Assembly: GCA_017446045.1 (NCBI GenBank)
Contig: JAFSRP010000050.1
Span: 1 to 43,785, forward strand
Origin: Lachnospiraceae bacterium
Lineage (GTDB): Bacteria > Bacillota > Clostridia > Lachnospirales > Lachnospiraceae
Direction: 5' to 3'
DNA: 43,785 nucleotides
Part shown: positions 1 to 8,145 of the stretch, in pieces
Layout: the number at the start of each line of letters is the position of its first letter
How positions within the stretch are numbered: the first letter of the stretch is position 1
The notes under the pieces: model-generated
The model's input: only the letters and a program-made list of their open reading frames with translations
Told to the model about the DNA's origin: nothing
Databases searched by the model: none
Translations under genes and position numbers: made by a program

Positions 1-860
1 ATTTTTTCAATCGACAAGTTGAGGCAACCGGCTGGGGCTCCGGCGTAATTTTCCAAAGTGACGGCTACATTGTGACGAACAATCATGTCGTTTCTGATTC
101 ACGCGAATTAATCGTTTCGCTTTCTGACGGGAGAACTTTCAACGGCGAATTGGTCGGCGCGGACGAACTCACGGATATTGCCGTTGTAAAAATTGATGCG
201 AAGGATTTACCGACGGCAAAATTTGGAAATTCTGATGACATCATGGTTGGCGAACCCGCAATCGCAATCGGCAATCCTATGGGCTTGGAGTACAGCGGAA
301 GTGTCACTGTCGGCGTCATCAGCGCGTTGAACAGAAGAATTTCCAGCAACGAGAGCGTCAGTTACTTGCAGACGGACGCCGCGATTAATCAAGGAAATTC
401 CGGCGGCGCACTCGTCAACGCGGACGGTGAACTTATCGGAATCCCCAGCGTTAAAATTGTTCGTAGCGGTTTTGAAGGCATGGCGTTTGCAATTCCGATT
501 AACACCGTGAAAAACGTCGTTGACGATTTAGTTTCAAAAGGTTACGTGGCGCGCCCGTACTTGGGAATTACTCCGTTTGACAAGCCGACTGCCGCCCGCT
601 ACGGTTATTCGCTGTCAATCGACAGAGGCGTTTACGTTTTCCAAGTGTCTTTGGGCAGTCCTGCGGATCGTGCCGGCTTGCAACGCGACGATATTATTTT
701 GACAATCGACGGCAAGGAAGTTAATTCCGTGAGTGAAATTCGTGCGGAAATTAATTCGCACAAAGTCGGCGACAAAGTTAAAGTCACTTACACGCGCGGC
801 GGACAATCCAACACGGTTGAAGTTACTCTTCAAGAAATGCCCGCGCCGGAGCATCAGTAG
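1..860 (+). CDS. HtrA/DegP-type serine protease with PDZ domain (5' end missing)
   Basis: Trypsin-like protease of the HtrA family, normally membrane-tethered on the outer face, degrading misfolded envelope proteins. The reading frame is open from base 3, so the gene enters from outside the window; 285 residues are visible against roughly 350-400 in the family. The missing part would be the membrane anchor and the start of the protease. Catalytic triad in visible numbering: His28 in TNNHVV, Asp58 in TDIAVV and Ser133 in GNSGGAL. A PDZ domain follows from about residue 190, with the carboxylate-binding loop near YLGI. Codon choice is A/T-richer than in genes after 1440, so this belongs to the first piece of the contig. 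The family call is secure; the subtype (HtrA, HtrB, DegP) is not. Confidence 0.93.
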   Translation, partial: FFNRQVEATGWGSGVIFQSDGYIVTNNHVVSDSRELIVSLSDGRTFNGELVGADELTDIAVVKIDAKDLPTAKFGNSDDIMVGEPAIAIGNPMGLEYSGSVTVGVISALNRRISSNESVSYLQTDAAINQGNSGGALVNADGELIGIPSVKIVRSGFEGMAFAIPINTVKNVVDDLVSKGYVARPYLGITPFDKPTAARYGYSLSIDRGVYVFQVSLGSPADRAGLQRDDIILTIDGKEVNSVSEIRAEINSHKVGDKVKVTYTRGGQSNTVEVTLQEMPAPEHQ

Positions 861-896
861 TAAGCTTAAAGCTTGAAGCTTAAAATAAATTTTCTC

Positions 897-925
897 TTGA
901 CTTATAAAAGCTTAGCGTTTATAAT
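897..925 (+). promoter_or_regulatory. Sigma-70-type promoter for tRNA-Cys
   Basis: TTGACT (897-902), a spacer of exactly 17 bases, and a perfect TATAAT (920-925), about 50 bases before the tRNA. It lies just after the HtrA stop codon and would start a short tRNA transcript, possibly reading on into ffh. Confidence 0.75.
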
Positions 926-976
926 TCGTGCGTTGACGTTGAAACAAATTTTTTACGGAGTCAACGAAAAGATTTT

Positions 977-1051
977 GGCGACATAGCCAAGCGGTAAGGC
1001 AGAGGTCTGCAAAATCTCTATACCCCAGTTCAATTCTGGGTGTCGCCTCCA
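977..1051 (+). tRNA. tRNA-Cys (GCA), CCA encoded
   Basis: A complete cloverleaf. The acceptor arm is GGCGACA with TGTCGCC, followed by T and an encoded CCA (1049-1051). The D arm is GCC/GGC. The anticodon stem has one G-T pair and the loop CTGCAAA places GCA at 1009-1011. The T arm is CCCAG/CTGGG. The strong promoter at 897-925 is its own. Confidence 0.95.
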
Positions 1052-1135
1052 ACTTTGTAATTTTCTTGGCACTGCGCGGAGTAGTGCCAATTATTAATTG
1101 CGGAACTATTTTTGACGCGAAAGGGCGGTGAAAAT

Positions 1136-1414
1136 ATGTTTGAAGACTTGTCGCAAAATATTCAAGAGGCGTTTCGGAAGTTACGCGGGCACGGTAAGCT
1201 GACAGAAAAAGATGTTGACAAAGCATTAAAAGATGTTCGCATGGCATTGCTGGCGGCTGACGTGAACTATAAAATTGTTCGCCAATTTGAAAAGAACGTA
1301 AAGGCGCGCGCGGTTGACACGGAAATTTTGAGCAAGCTGACTCCTGCGCAGTCCGTCATAAAAATTGTTGATGAAGAATTGGCGGTTTTAATGGGCGGCA
1401 AGGCGGCGCTCTAG
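1136..1414 (+). CDS. ffh: Signal recognition particle protein Ffh, N-terminal fragment cut at the contig join
   Basis: Ffh is the GTPase that binds 4.5S RNA and signal sequences for co-translational membrane targeting. Only the N-terminal helical bundle is present (residues 1-91, starting MFEDLSQNI); the GTPase and M domains are missing from a protein of about 445 residues. The start is ATG 1136, behind AAGGGCGGTG, rather than the TTG at 1112. Homology runs to the MGGKAA motif at 1408. The next codon should be Glu but the sequence turns into tRNA-Gly sequence, and the TAG at 1412-1414 comes from that tRNA's D arm. So the stop is not a real end of the gene: the truncation coincides with the chimeric join. 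Confidence 0.88.
   Translation: MFEDLSQNIQEAFRKLRGHGKLTEKDVDKALKDVRMALLAADVNYKIVRQFEKNVKARAVDTEILSKLTPAQSVIKIVDEELAVLMGGKAAL
1397..1408. other. Chimeric join: 12 bases shared by ffh and tRNA-Gly
   Basis: Bases 1397-1408 (GGCAAGGCGGCG) encode the end of the Ffh motif MGGKAA on the plus strand. On the minus strand they are the anticodon (GCC, 1399-1397), the 5' anticodon stem and the neighbouring bases of a tRNA-Gly. To the left only ffh makes sense; to the right only the tRNA does. A gene breaking and a tRNA breaking at the same 12-mer is what an assembler produces when it crosses between two genomes at a short shared word. Confidence 0.85.
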
Positions 1415-1433
1415 CCAATTGAGCTATTCCCGC
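1397..1433 (-). pseudogene. tRNA-Gly (GCC), 5' half only, cut at the contig join
   Basis: Read from 1433 downwards: acceptor strand GCGGGAA, TA, D stem GCTC, D loop AATTGGCTA, D stem GAGC, then G and the 5' anticodon stem CCGCC, TT and anticodon GCC ending at 1397. The expected 3' half (loop AA, stem GGCGG, T arm, acceptor) is absent; from 1396 leftwards the sequence is ffh. It lies four bases after tRNA-Phe, as in a normal tRNA tandem, so the gene is probably intact in the real genome. Confidence 0.8.
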
Positions 1434-1437
1434 AGTA

Positions 1438-1513
<76 letters not shown>

Positions 1514-1558
1514 ATGTCGTTTGCGACCAGGATAATTTAGCACAGATCGCCCGGTTTG

Positions 1559-4375
1559 TCAATCACGGGAAGTCTGCGCTGACGGGCTTTGGCCTGAGGA
1601 TGACCGGAGCACCCTGTTCAGCTCCTTTACCAGCACGTTCACATCCACCGGCTTTGCGATGTGCGCCTGCATGCCGGCTTCCGACGCCTCCCTGATGTCC
1701 TCCGCGAACGCATTGGCTGTCATAGCCAGGATCGGGATCCCGGCAGCCGCCGGATCAGGCAGGGCGCGAATCGCCCTGGTCGCCTCATAGCCGTCCATGA
1801 CCGGCATCTGGATATCCATCAGAACCGCATCATAACAGTTCGGCGCTGACGCGGATACCATATCCACCGCTTCCTTTCCGTTGGACGCAGTCTCGACTGT
1901 AAAGCCCAACTGAGTCAGGATCATTTCCGCGATCTCCATGTTGATGAGGTTGTCCTCTACGAGGAGGACGCGCTTTCCTTCAAAGCCGGCCGTGTCTGTC
2001 TCCGTCTCTGTTTTCTCCTGTTTTGGAAGGTCGCTCTCCTCCGCCAGTCGGAACTTTACGCGAATGACCATTTTCGTGCCGCTTCCGGGAGATGTAAATA
2101 CTTCGATCGTTCCTCCCATCAGATCCACTATGCTCTTGGTAATGGAAAGCCCCAGTCCCGTGCCTTCCACCCCGCTGTTCGTGCTGGTCCGCTCCCTTTC
2201 AAAAGCCGTGAACATCTTCTCGACAAAGTCTTTCGACATGCCGATGCCGGTATCCTCCACCTGCACCTCGTAGCTGCCGTAGCCGTTTTCAATGCCGGCA
2301 TTCTCCCGCAGGGACACACTGACCGATCCGCCCTCCGGTGTAAACTTCCATGCATTGCTGATCACATTCATAAGTACACGGATCAGGTTCTTTCTGTCAC
2401 ACCAGACATACCTGTGCTGCACCTGTTCCGTATTCACCGTGAATCGCAGGCTTTTCTGTTCCATCTGGTCGGCAAAGAGAGCGCTTACGTCCTCAAACAC
2501 CGCATCAAGATCGGCGGGGACATACTCCTGTTTCAGGGTCCCGCTCTCAATGCGGCTCATTTCCAGAATATCGTTGAGCAGTATCATCAGATTCTTTCCC
2601 GAGGTATCGATCTTGGAAAGATACTCATGGAGCGTGTCCGGATCATTTTCCTTCATCGCGAGACCGGTATAGCCGATGATGGCGTTCATCGGCGTGCGGA
2701 TATCGTGGGACATATTGAAAAGGAACTGGCTTTTTGCAAGGCTTCCTTCCACGGCGCGGATCTTTTCCCGTTCAATGATCTCATGCTTTTTCCGAACCAG
2801 GTCCTGGATATGCATCATAGCCCCGAGACCGGTGAAAACGATAACCAGCAGCAGGATCCCGTTTCTGCTCAGCGTCCGCTGGACCGTCACATCCGCATTC
2901 CTTACGATCTGCTGTGCGATCCACATCAGTGACGAATACAGCAGCAGCGCAAATAATACAACTCCGGAAACGGACATGCCCGCAAACTCGGCCAAAGTGC
3001 TTTCAGAAACTGTCCTGAGATAGAAAACGAAGCCCAGGAGACACCATAAGGCCAGCAGCAGGAAAGCCTCGCTGCCCATGGTCTCCATTGCCGTCAGACG
3101 CGGGACGATCTGGACGATACCAAACAATACGGAAATGACGGCGCCTGCCAATCCGGACACAGCCGCTTTCCGGTCATTTTCGGCGCAGGCGATCCTGTAA
3201 GCCGCTGCAGATGTGTAGCCAAAACCGACGATGCCCCCAAAGGAAGTCAGGTCAACGAACCAGTTCAGCGTATTGCGCCCGAACAGCGACAGAAGGACGG
3301 AGATACCCATAATGAACAGGATGCTGTATTTCGTCTCCTTGAAGATCCCGGAAAGAATGTGGTCCTCCGCCATAGTGGAGAGGATCCGCATCGCGGCACG
3401 GTAAGCTCCGATAATGCCCGTAAAAATAGCCGAAAGGGCCGTGACACAGATCACGGCAAGTCCGGCATTCCCCATACGGGCCTGCGCAGCCATAAAAGTC
3501 GGGACAGATCTGATCCCTACGAGACTGTCGAGGTCCGCCATATACTCTCTCCAGGACGCATAGCCGTCCGGGACAAAGGAAACAGCAACGAGCGTCATAG
3601 CTGCATAGATCAGACCTGCAGTAATGATCGAAGAAGCAAGCACCATCCAGGTCTTTTTCATCGGGAAGGAAAAATGCGCGGTATCAAAGGCGGTCGTATC
3701 AAAACCCACGAACGCCCAGGGCGCAAGTATCACGACCGAGAAGATCCCGTAACCCCCGCTCACGCCTGCCGTCCCAAAGGAAGTAAGGACATCACCATTC
3801 AGTGCGTACGGGATGCATATGACGGAGATCACCAGCGCGCCTGCGACCAGCGTGAAGGCAAACACGGCAAATATCTTCTGAAGGAGCGGTTTTGCCGTGA
3901 TGAACAGGAATCCGACCCCGGCAAAAGCCAACACAGAAACCAGAACTTCCTTCAGGTAGATCTCATTGCCTGCAATTGTGTAGTGAAATCCGCCTACATG
4001 ACCGTCCATCATCGTCCGTACCACAATAAAAAGGGCTGTCCCGTTCAGGAATACGATCGTCAGATAAGACAGACACAAAAACCAGGAAGCTAGGAAAGCA
4101 TGGTCACGACCGAACGCTTCTTTCGTATAGGTATACACACTGCCGGTCCATGGGCTGCGCTCCATCAGATAAGCAAAATTCCTGCCGATCACCAGTATGA
4201 TGATAGTTCCGAGGACAAAAGCGATCAGCGTGCCAAACGGTCCCGCGACCGGAAGGAACACGGTCCCGGGCATGACAAATGCACCCCAGCCAACCATAAC
4301 GCCGATCGACAGGGCGAAAACATCGGCAACCGAAAGATATCTGTCCATTCCTTTCACATTTTGTGACTGTTCCAT
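1559..4375 (-). CDS. Amino-acid permease fused to a hybrid histidine kinase with receiver domain
   Basis: A 938-residue fusion. Residues about 12-455 form an APC-family amino-acid/polyamine permease, with the typical first helix (GVMVGWGAFVMPG) and about a dozen hydrophobic segments. Two more hydrophobic stretches follow (about 466-520). Next come a linker helix and a HisKA domain with phospho-acceptor His557 (NMSHDIRTP), a HATPase_c domain (N674 in the N box, DTGIGM at 708-713, GTGLGL at 738-743), and a receiver domain with Asp854 (VLMDIQMPVMDG) and the conserved Lys of AKP near 908. The start ATG 4375 follows GGGGAGA. It lies 45 bases after the second hybrid kinase and is the last gene of the long array. 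The likely role is a transport-coupled sensor, comparable in layout to CbrA, which uses an SSS transporter instead. No DNA-binding output is attached. Fusion and domains are clear; the ligand is unknown. Confidence 0.9.
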   Translation of the reverse strand: MEQSQNVKGMDRYLSVADVFALSIGVMVGWGAFVMPGTVFLPVAGPFGTLIAFVLGTIIILVIGRNFAYLMERSPWTGSVYTYTKEAFGRDHAFLASWFLCLSYLTIVFLNGTALFIVVRTMMDGHVGGFHYTIAGNEIYLKEVLVSVLAFAGVGFLFITAKPLLQKIFAVFAFTLVAGALVISVICIPYALNGDVLTSFGTAGVSGGYGIFSVVILAPWAFVGFDTTAFDTAHFSFPMKKTWMVLASSIITAGLIYAAMTLVAVSFVPDGYASWREYMADLDSLVGIRSVPTFMAAQARMGNAGLAVICVTALSAIFTGIIGAYRAAMRILSTMAEDHILSGIFKETKYSILFIMGISVLLSLFGRNTLNWFVDLTSFGGIVGFGYTSAAAYRIACAENDRKAAVSGLAGAVISVLFGIVQIVPRLTAMETMGSEAFLLLALWCLLGFVFYLRTVSESTLAEFAGMSVSGVVLFALLLYSSLMWIAQQIVRNADVTVQRTLSRNGILLLVIVFTGLGAMMHIQDLVRKKHEIIEREKIRAVEGSLAKSQFLFNMSHDIRTPMNAIIGYTGLAMKENDPDTLHEYLSKIDTSGKNLMILLNDILEMSRIESGTLKQEYVPADLDAVFEDVSALFADQMEQKSLRFTVNTEQVQHRYVWCDRKNLIRVLMNVISNAWKFTPEGGSVSVSLRENAGIENGYGSYEVQVEDTGIGMSKDFVEKMFTAFERERTSTNSGVEGTGLGLSITKSIVDLMGGTIEVFTSPGSGTKMVIRVKFRLAEESDLPKQEKTETETDTAGFEGKRVLLVEDNLINMEIAEMILTQLGFTVETASNGKEAVDMVSASAPNCYDAVLMDIQMPVMDGYEATRAIRALPDPAAAGIPILAMTANAFAEDIREASEAGMQAHIAKPVDVNVLVKELNRVLRSSSGQSPSAQTSRD

Positions 4376-4420
4376 GTATCCGACTTCTCCCCGGATCCCG
4401 CCAGACGGGACCCTTTGTTA

Positions 4421-7400
4421 TTATGGTCTGATCAGCGTTTCCAGTGTATCGAACAGGGCGTCCGGATCCACCGGTTTGGAAAGATGCGCATTGAGTCCCG
4501 CCTGCAGGCTCCGCTGCACGTCTTCGTCAAACGCATTCGCCGTCAGGGCGATGATCGGAATCTTCATCGCATCTTCGCGTCCGGAATCCCGGATGGCCTT
4601 CGTGGCGGTCAGTCCATCCATCTCGGGCATACGCATATCCATCAGGATCGCATCGTAGTAACCGGCTTCATGGCTTTCGTACTTATCTACGGCGATCCTG
4701 CCGTTTTCTGCCAGATCAGCCTCTATCTCCCGCATACTTAAGACCATGATCATGATCTCGGCGTTGACCGCAACATCCTCTGCCAGCAGAACGCGCCGTC
4801 CCTTAAGGTCCGCACGTTCCTGTATAAGGTCCCTGTTCTTTCTCTTGAAAGCCTCCCGGAATTCATCCATGACGCTTCCGGCAAAGAGCGGCTTCGGAAC
4901 GAAAGTATCCACGCCGGCAGCCCGCGCCTCATCAGCAATCTCGTCCCAGTTATAGGAGGTCAGGATGATGACCGGGGTCTCGTTTCCGACGATGGAACGT
5001 ATCCGGCGTGTCGTTTCTACCCCGTCCATATCCGGCATCTTCCAGTCTACCAGAAGCAGGTCATAGTCTTCTCTTCGCCCGTGACGCAGACGTACCTTCT
5101 CCACGCCTTCCTTTCCGGAAGCAGCAATATCACAGCTCACGCCGATCTGCTTTAATACGATCTGCGCATGCTCAAGGGCAATGGGATCATCGTCAATAAC
5201 CAGGACGCTCATATCTCTGGGGACCGCCTCGGCCTCCGCGTCCGCCCTGTTCCGGTGCGCGGCCTCCTCCAGGGTGACCGTGACCGTAAAGGTCGTACCG
5301 GAGCCCTTTTCGCTCTCCACCTCAATATGTCCGTTCATGAGCTCCACGATGCTCTTGGTGATCGGCATGCCAAGACCTGTACTGCCGTACCTGCTGGTGG
5401 AGGAAGAATCTTCCTGGCTGAAGGGATCAAAAAGGTGCGGCAGGAACTCTTTGCTCATGCCGATACCCGTATCGGAAATAACGAATTTCAGCGTTACCTG
5501 GCCCTTATAACGCCGTTCTTCCTTTATCAGGAAGGTCACGGAACCGCCCCGCGGGGTGAACTTGACGGCATTGCTCAGAATATTGATCATGACCTGTTTC
5601 AGCTTCATGCCGTCGCCGATATAGTGATCATCGATCGTTCCGACAGAATGGCAGTCGTAATTCAGCCCCTTTTCGGCGCACTGTCCGCTGATGATGGTGT
5701 TGACCTGCTCAAGATTCTTAGCGAAAGAGAACTCTTCATTCTTGATCACCATCCGCCCGGACTCGATCCGGGACATATCCAGAATATCATTGATGATCCC
5801 CAGAAGATGCTGTGCCGAATCACCCATCATCTTCAGGTGTCCCCGTACCTTTTCCGGGACATCCGGCTCATTGAGGGCAATATTGTTAAGGCCGATGATC
5901 GCGTTCATCGGTGTACGGATCTCATGGCTCATGTTGGAGAGGAACACCGTTTTGGCTTTGCTCGCCTGCTCCGCCGCAGCCAGTGCTTCCGTCAGGGCCT
6001 GCTGCTGGGCAAGATCCTTACGGGTCTCCGTATCCACATTCATGAAGCAGGCACCCACATTGTGGACTACATTGTCATCCCGGTCCTCAGGATGGCGAAC
6101 GCCGGCAAAACGGACTGCCTCCCATGATTCCGCCCCGCCCACGCTGATCATGTACCGGTAGGAGATCACCAGGTTCTCCTTCAGGCTTTCACGGATGGCG
6201 TCGGGTTGGATGAAACGCAGAAACTCCTCCCGATATTCCGGCAGGACATACTGATTGCAGTATGCGGTCACAGCCTCCAGGTAGGGGAAGTCTTCCCCGG
6301 CCTTAAAGCCGTCCAGATCGCTGCGGGACTGGTAACAGATGCCGTGATTCTTATCCAGTTCCAGGTAATATACACTGCGGTAATCGGAAGCCAGCGCAAC
6401 GATCATTTTTTCCTGCTGCTCCCTTTCGGCCTTCTGCCGGAGGATCTCTTCCTGCAGCTCCAGTCTGTGCTCCATCTCCTCATGCTTGATCCGGCTCTCC
6501 ACCTCAGCGGTCTCCTTTTCAAGCGCAAGTGCCGCATTCTTCCGCAGCTGCATGATGAGATACGCGAACATCATCCCCAGCACCAGAGCAGTCACAGCAG
6601 ACAGGATAACGCTCCGCAGAATGATCCCGGAAGACACCGCGCTGATCCTGTCATTGATCGCCTTTTCCCGAACCAGATACGTGAGGAGCCAGTTCGTCCC
6701 ATTCACAGGGACATAACTTAGCGTCTCGTCGATACCGTTATAAGTAAAAGAAACAGTGCCCTTCCTGCCTTCGGCAAAATCACTGATGACCTTTTCCACC
6801 GTGGACCCGTCCTTGTACTCCGCGTGACGCAAGGCCTCCAGAAGATTATCTTCCACAGCAAGACCTCCGAGCACAGTATTGCTGAGTGCGATGCCGTCGG
6901 AGGTGTAAATGTTGCAGAATGTAAAATCAGAATCCTGCGAGCCCATGGAAACACCGGACAGCATGTTGTCCATATCGATCTCCATATAACAGGCTACAAG
7001 ATGTCTGTCGCCGACATAAAGATCCCGGTCTCTGGTCGGCGCCGCGATGATCACCTTTTTATCGATGCTGTCCAGATTCCGGACGAAGACCAAAGGCTCC
7101 GAAATCGTTTTATAATCGAAGGAATACCGGTCGATGTCATTCTGGATACCCTCATCTGCCGTATAAACAAAACCGTCCTCATCCACGAACGCAAAGCGTT
7201 CCAGTTCAAACAGCAGCTTCAGCCGCCGCTGGTAGTCGCTCAGATGTTCGGGATCCTGGAGATCTGCTTCATTCAGCAGTCCAAGCGCAACATCGATAAC
7301 ACGGATGTTGTTATTGATGTTGTTCTTCACCACCTGTTCCCGGCGGCCTGCAAGCTCATCCAGGTACAGCCGGCTTACGGATCTTGCCGCTTCCACGGTA

Positions 7401-7513
7401 TCCTTCTGCGCGCTTCGTCCGGTCCAAAGCGTCCCGGCGATCAGCATCAGCACAACGAGAAGGATGCCGGCTGCAGCGATGCGTGTTGTTCGGTTGTTCT
7501 GCACGCTATTCAT
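4421..7513 (-). CDS. Membrane hybrid sensor histidine kinase with two receiver domains
   Basis: A 1030-residue sensor. TM1 is at residues about 12-31, followed by an extracytoplasmic domain of about 260 residues resembling double-Cache sensors, and TM2 at about 298-321. A charged coiled coil (325-370) and a PAS-like region (about 375-500) follow. The HisKA domain has His530 (NMSHEIRTP); HATPase_c has N648, DTGIGM and a G-rich lid. Receiver 1 has Asp823 (LLLVDWKMPDMDG) and Lys874. Receiver 2 has Asp959 (ILMDMRMPEMDG) and Lys1013. The start ATG 7513 is chosen because GGAGGAA lies six bases before it; an upstream in-frame extension would overlap mobA. The gap to mobA is 16 bases, suggesting co-transcription. 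There is no Hpt or DNA-binding domain, so the output partner lies elsewhere. Confidence 0.9.
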   Translation of the reverse strand: MNSVQNNRTTRIAAAGILLVVLMLIAGTLWTGRSAQKDTVEAARSVSRLYLDELAGRREQVVKNNINNNIRVIDVALGLLNEADLQDPEHLSDYQRRLKLLFELERFAFVDEDGFVYTADEGIQNDIDRYSFDYKTISEPLVFVRNLDSIDKKVIIAAPTRDRDLYVGDRHLVACYMEIDMDNMLSGVSMGSQDSDFTFCNIYTSDGIALSNTVLGGLAVEDNLLEALRHAEYKDGSTVEKVISDFAEGRKGTVSFTYNGIDETLSYVPVNGTNWLLTYLVREKAINDRISAVSSGIILRSVILSAVTALVLGMMFAYLIMQLRKNAALALEKETAEVESRIKHEEMEHRLELQEEILRQKAEREQQEKMIVALASDYRSVYYLELDKNHGICYQSRSDLDGFKAGEDFPYLEAVTAYCNQYVLPEYREEFLRFIQPDAIRESLKENLVISYRYMISVGGAESWEAVRFAGVRHPEDRDDNVVHNVGACFMNVDTETRKDLAQQQALTEALAAAEQASKAKTVFLSNMSHEIRTPMNAIIGLNNIALNEPDVPEKVRGHLKMMGDSAQHLLGIINDILDMSRIESGRMVIKNEEFSFAKNLEQVNTIISGQCAEKGLNYDCHSVGTIDDHYIGDGMKLKQVMINILSNAVKFTPRGGSVTFLIKEERRYKGQVTLKFVISDTGIGMSKEFLPHLFDPFSQEDSSSTSRYGSTGLGMPITKSIVELMNGHIEVESEKGSGTTFTVTVTLEEAAHRNRADAEAEAVPRDMSVLVIDDDPIALEHAQIVLKQIGVSCDIAASGKEGVEKVRLRHGRREDYDLLLVDWKMPDMDGVETTRRIRSIVGNETPVIILTSYNWDEIADEARAAGVDTFVPKPLFAGSVMDEFREAFKRKNRDLIQERADLKGRRVLLAEDVAVNAEIMIMVLSMREIEADLAENGRIAVDKYESHEAGYYDAILMDMRMPEMDGLTATKAIRDSGREDAMKIPIIALTANAFDEDVQRSLQAGLNAHLSKPVDPDALFDTLETLIRP

Positions 7514-7529
7514 GTGAAGTTCCTCCGTT

Positions 7530-8141
7530 TCATGATCCCGAATCAGCCTTCCTGTTTTCTCGGGATCCATCTCCATTCCCGGCATACATCCGGTACTCTT
7601 CCGGTGTATTGATATTGACAAAGGACTGCCTGTCGCCAATCTGCACGACATTTCCTCCGAATGCCGAAAAGAGATCTCTCGCCCTGTAATGACCATTTTC
7701 CAGCATTTCTACTGCAGTCTCAAGCACTGTCCTCGGGTAGATGCCGAACAGCGGCTCCAGAAGATCTCCGTTCGCCGCAAGCAGGATCCCATCCCGCCCC
7801 GCATACGACTCCAGCATGCGCCGTACAGCTTCCTTCGTTACAAACGGCATATCGCATGCTACGACAAAAAGGGCGTCTTCTTCACACGCCATAAGCCCGG
7901 ATGCGATCCCCCCGAGAGGCCCGCATCCGGGAAACTTATCTTCTATCATCGGGAGTCCCAGCTCCCGGTACTTCTCTTCCCTGTCAACGGAAAGATATAC
8001 CCTGTTGAATCCTTCGAAAGCGTCCAGGATGCGGGAGGCAAAACTCCTGCCCTCACACTCAAGAAGGATCTTCCTGCGGTTTCCGAAACGTGTGGACATC
8101 CCGCCGCTTAAGATCAGCAGTGCGATACTTTTCTCCGGCAT
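7530..8141 (-). CDS. mobA: Molybdenum cofactor guanylyltransferase (MobA-like)
   Basis: Attaches GMP to molybdopterin to make the (bis-)MGD cofactor of DMSO-reductase-family enzymes; cytosolic. The nucleotide-binding signature is LILSGGMSTRFGNRRK, a variant of the family LxGGxSxRxGxxK. The GPLGG loop and CDMPF (with the metal-binding Asp) follow, and the C-terminal NINTPEEY is characteristic. It has about 203 residues, the usual size. The start ATG 8141 lies four bases after the stop of the upstream amidohydrolase, implying translational coupling; an earlier in-frame start would run back into that gene. Its place a few genes after a molybdopterin oxidoreductase fits a dedicated cofactor supply. 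A related nucleotidyltransferase such as MocA is less likely, given the NTPEE end and context. Confidence 0.85.
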   Translation of the reverse strand: MPEKSIALLILSGGMSTRFGNRRKILLECEGRSFASRILDAFEGFNRVYLSVDREEKYRELGLPMIEDKFPGCGPLGGIASGLMACEEDALFVVACDMPFVTKEAVRRMLESYAGRDGILLAANGDLLEPLFGIYPRTVLETAVEMLENGHYRARDLFSAFGGNVVQIGDRQSFVNINTPEEYRMYAGNGDGSRENRKADSGS

Positions 8142-8145
8142 CGCG

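Noticed and set aside
1412-1414. True stop codon of a short Ffh variant
   Set aside because: The TAG is part of the tRNA-Gly D arm on the other strand, so it reflects the chimeric join.
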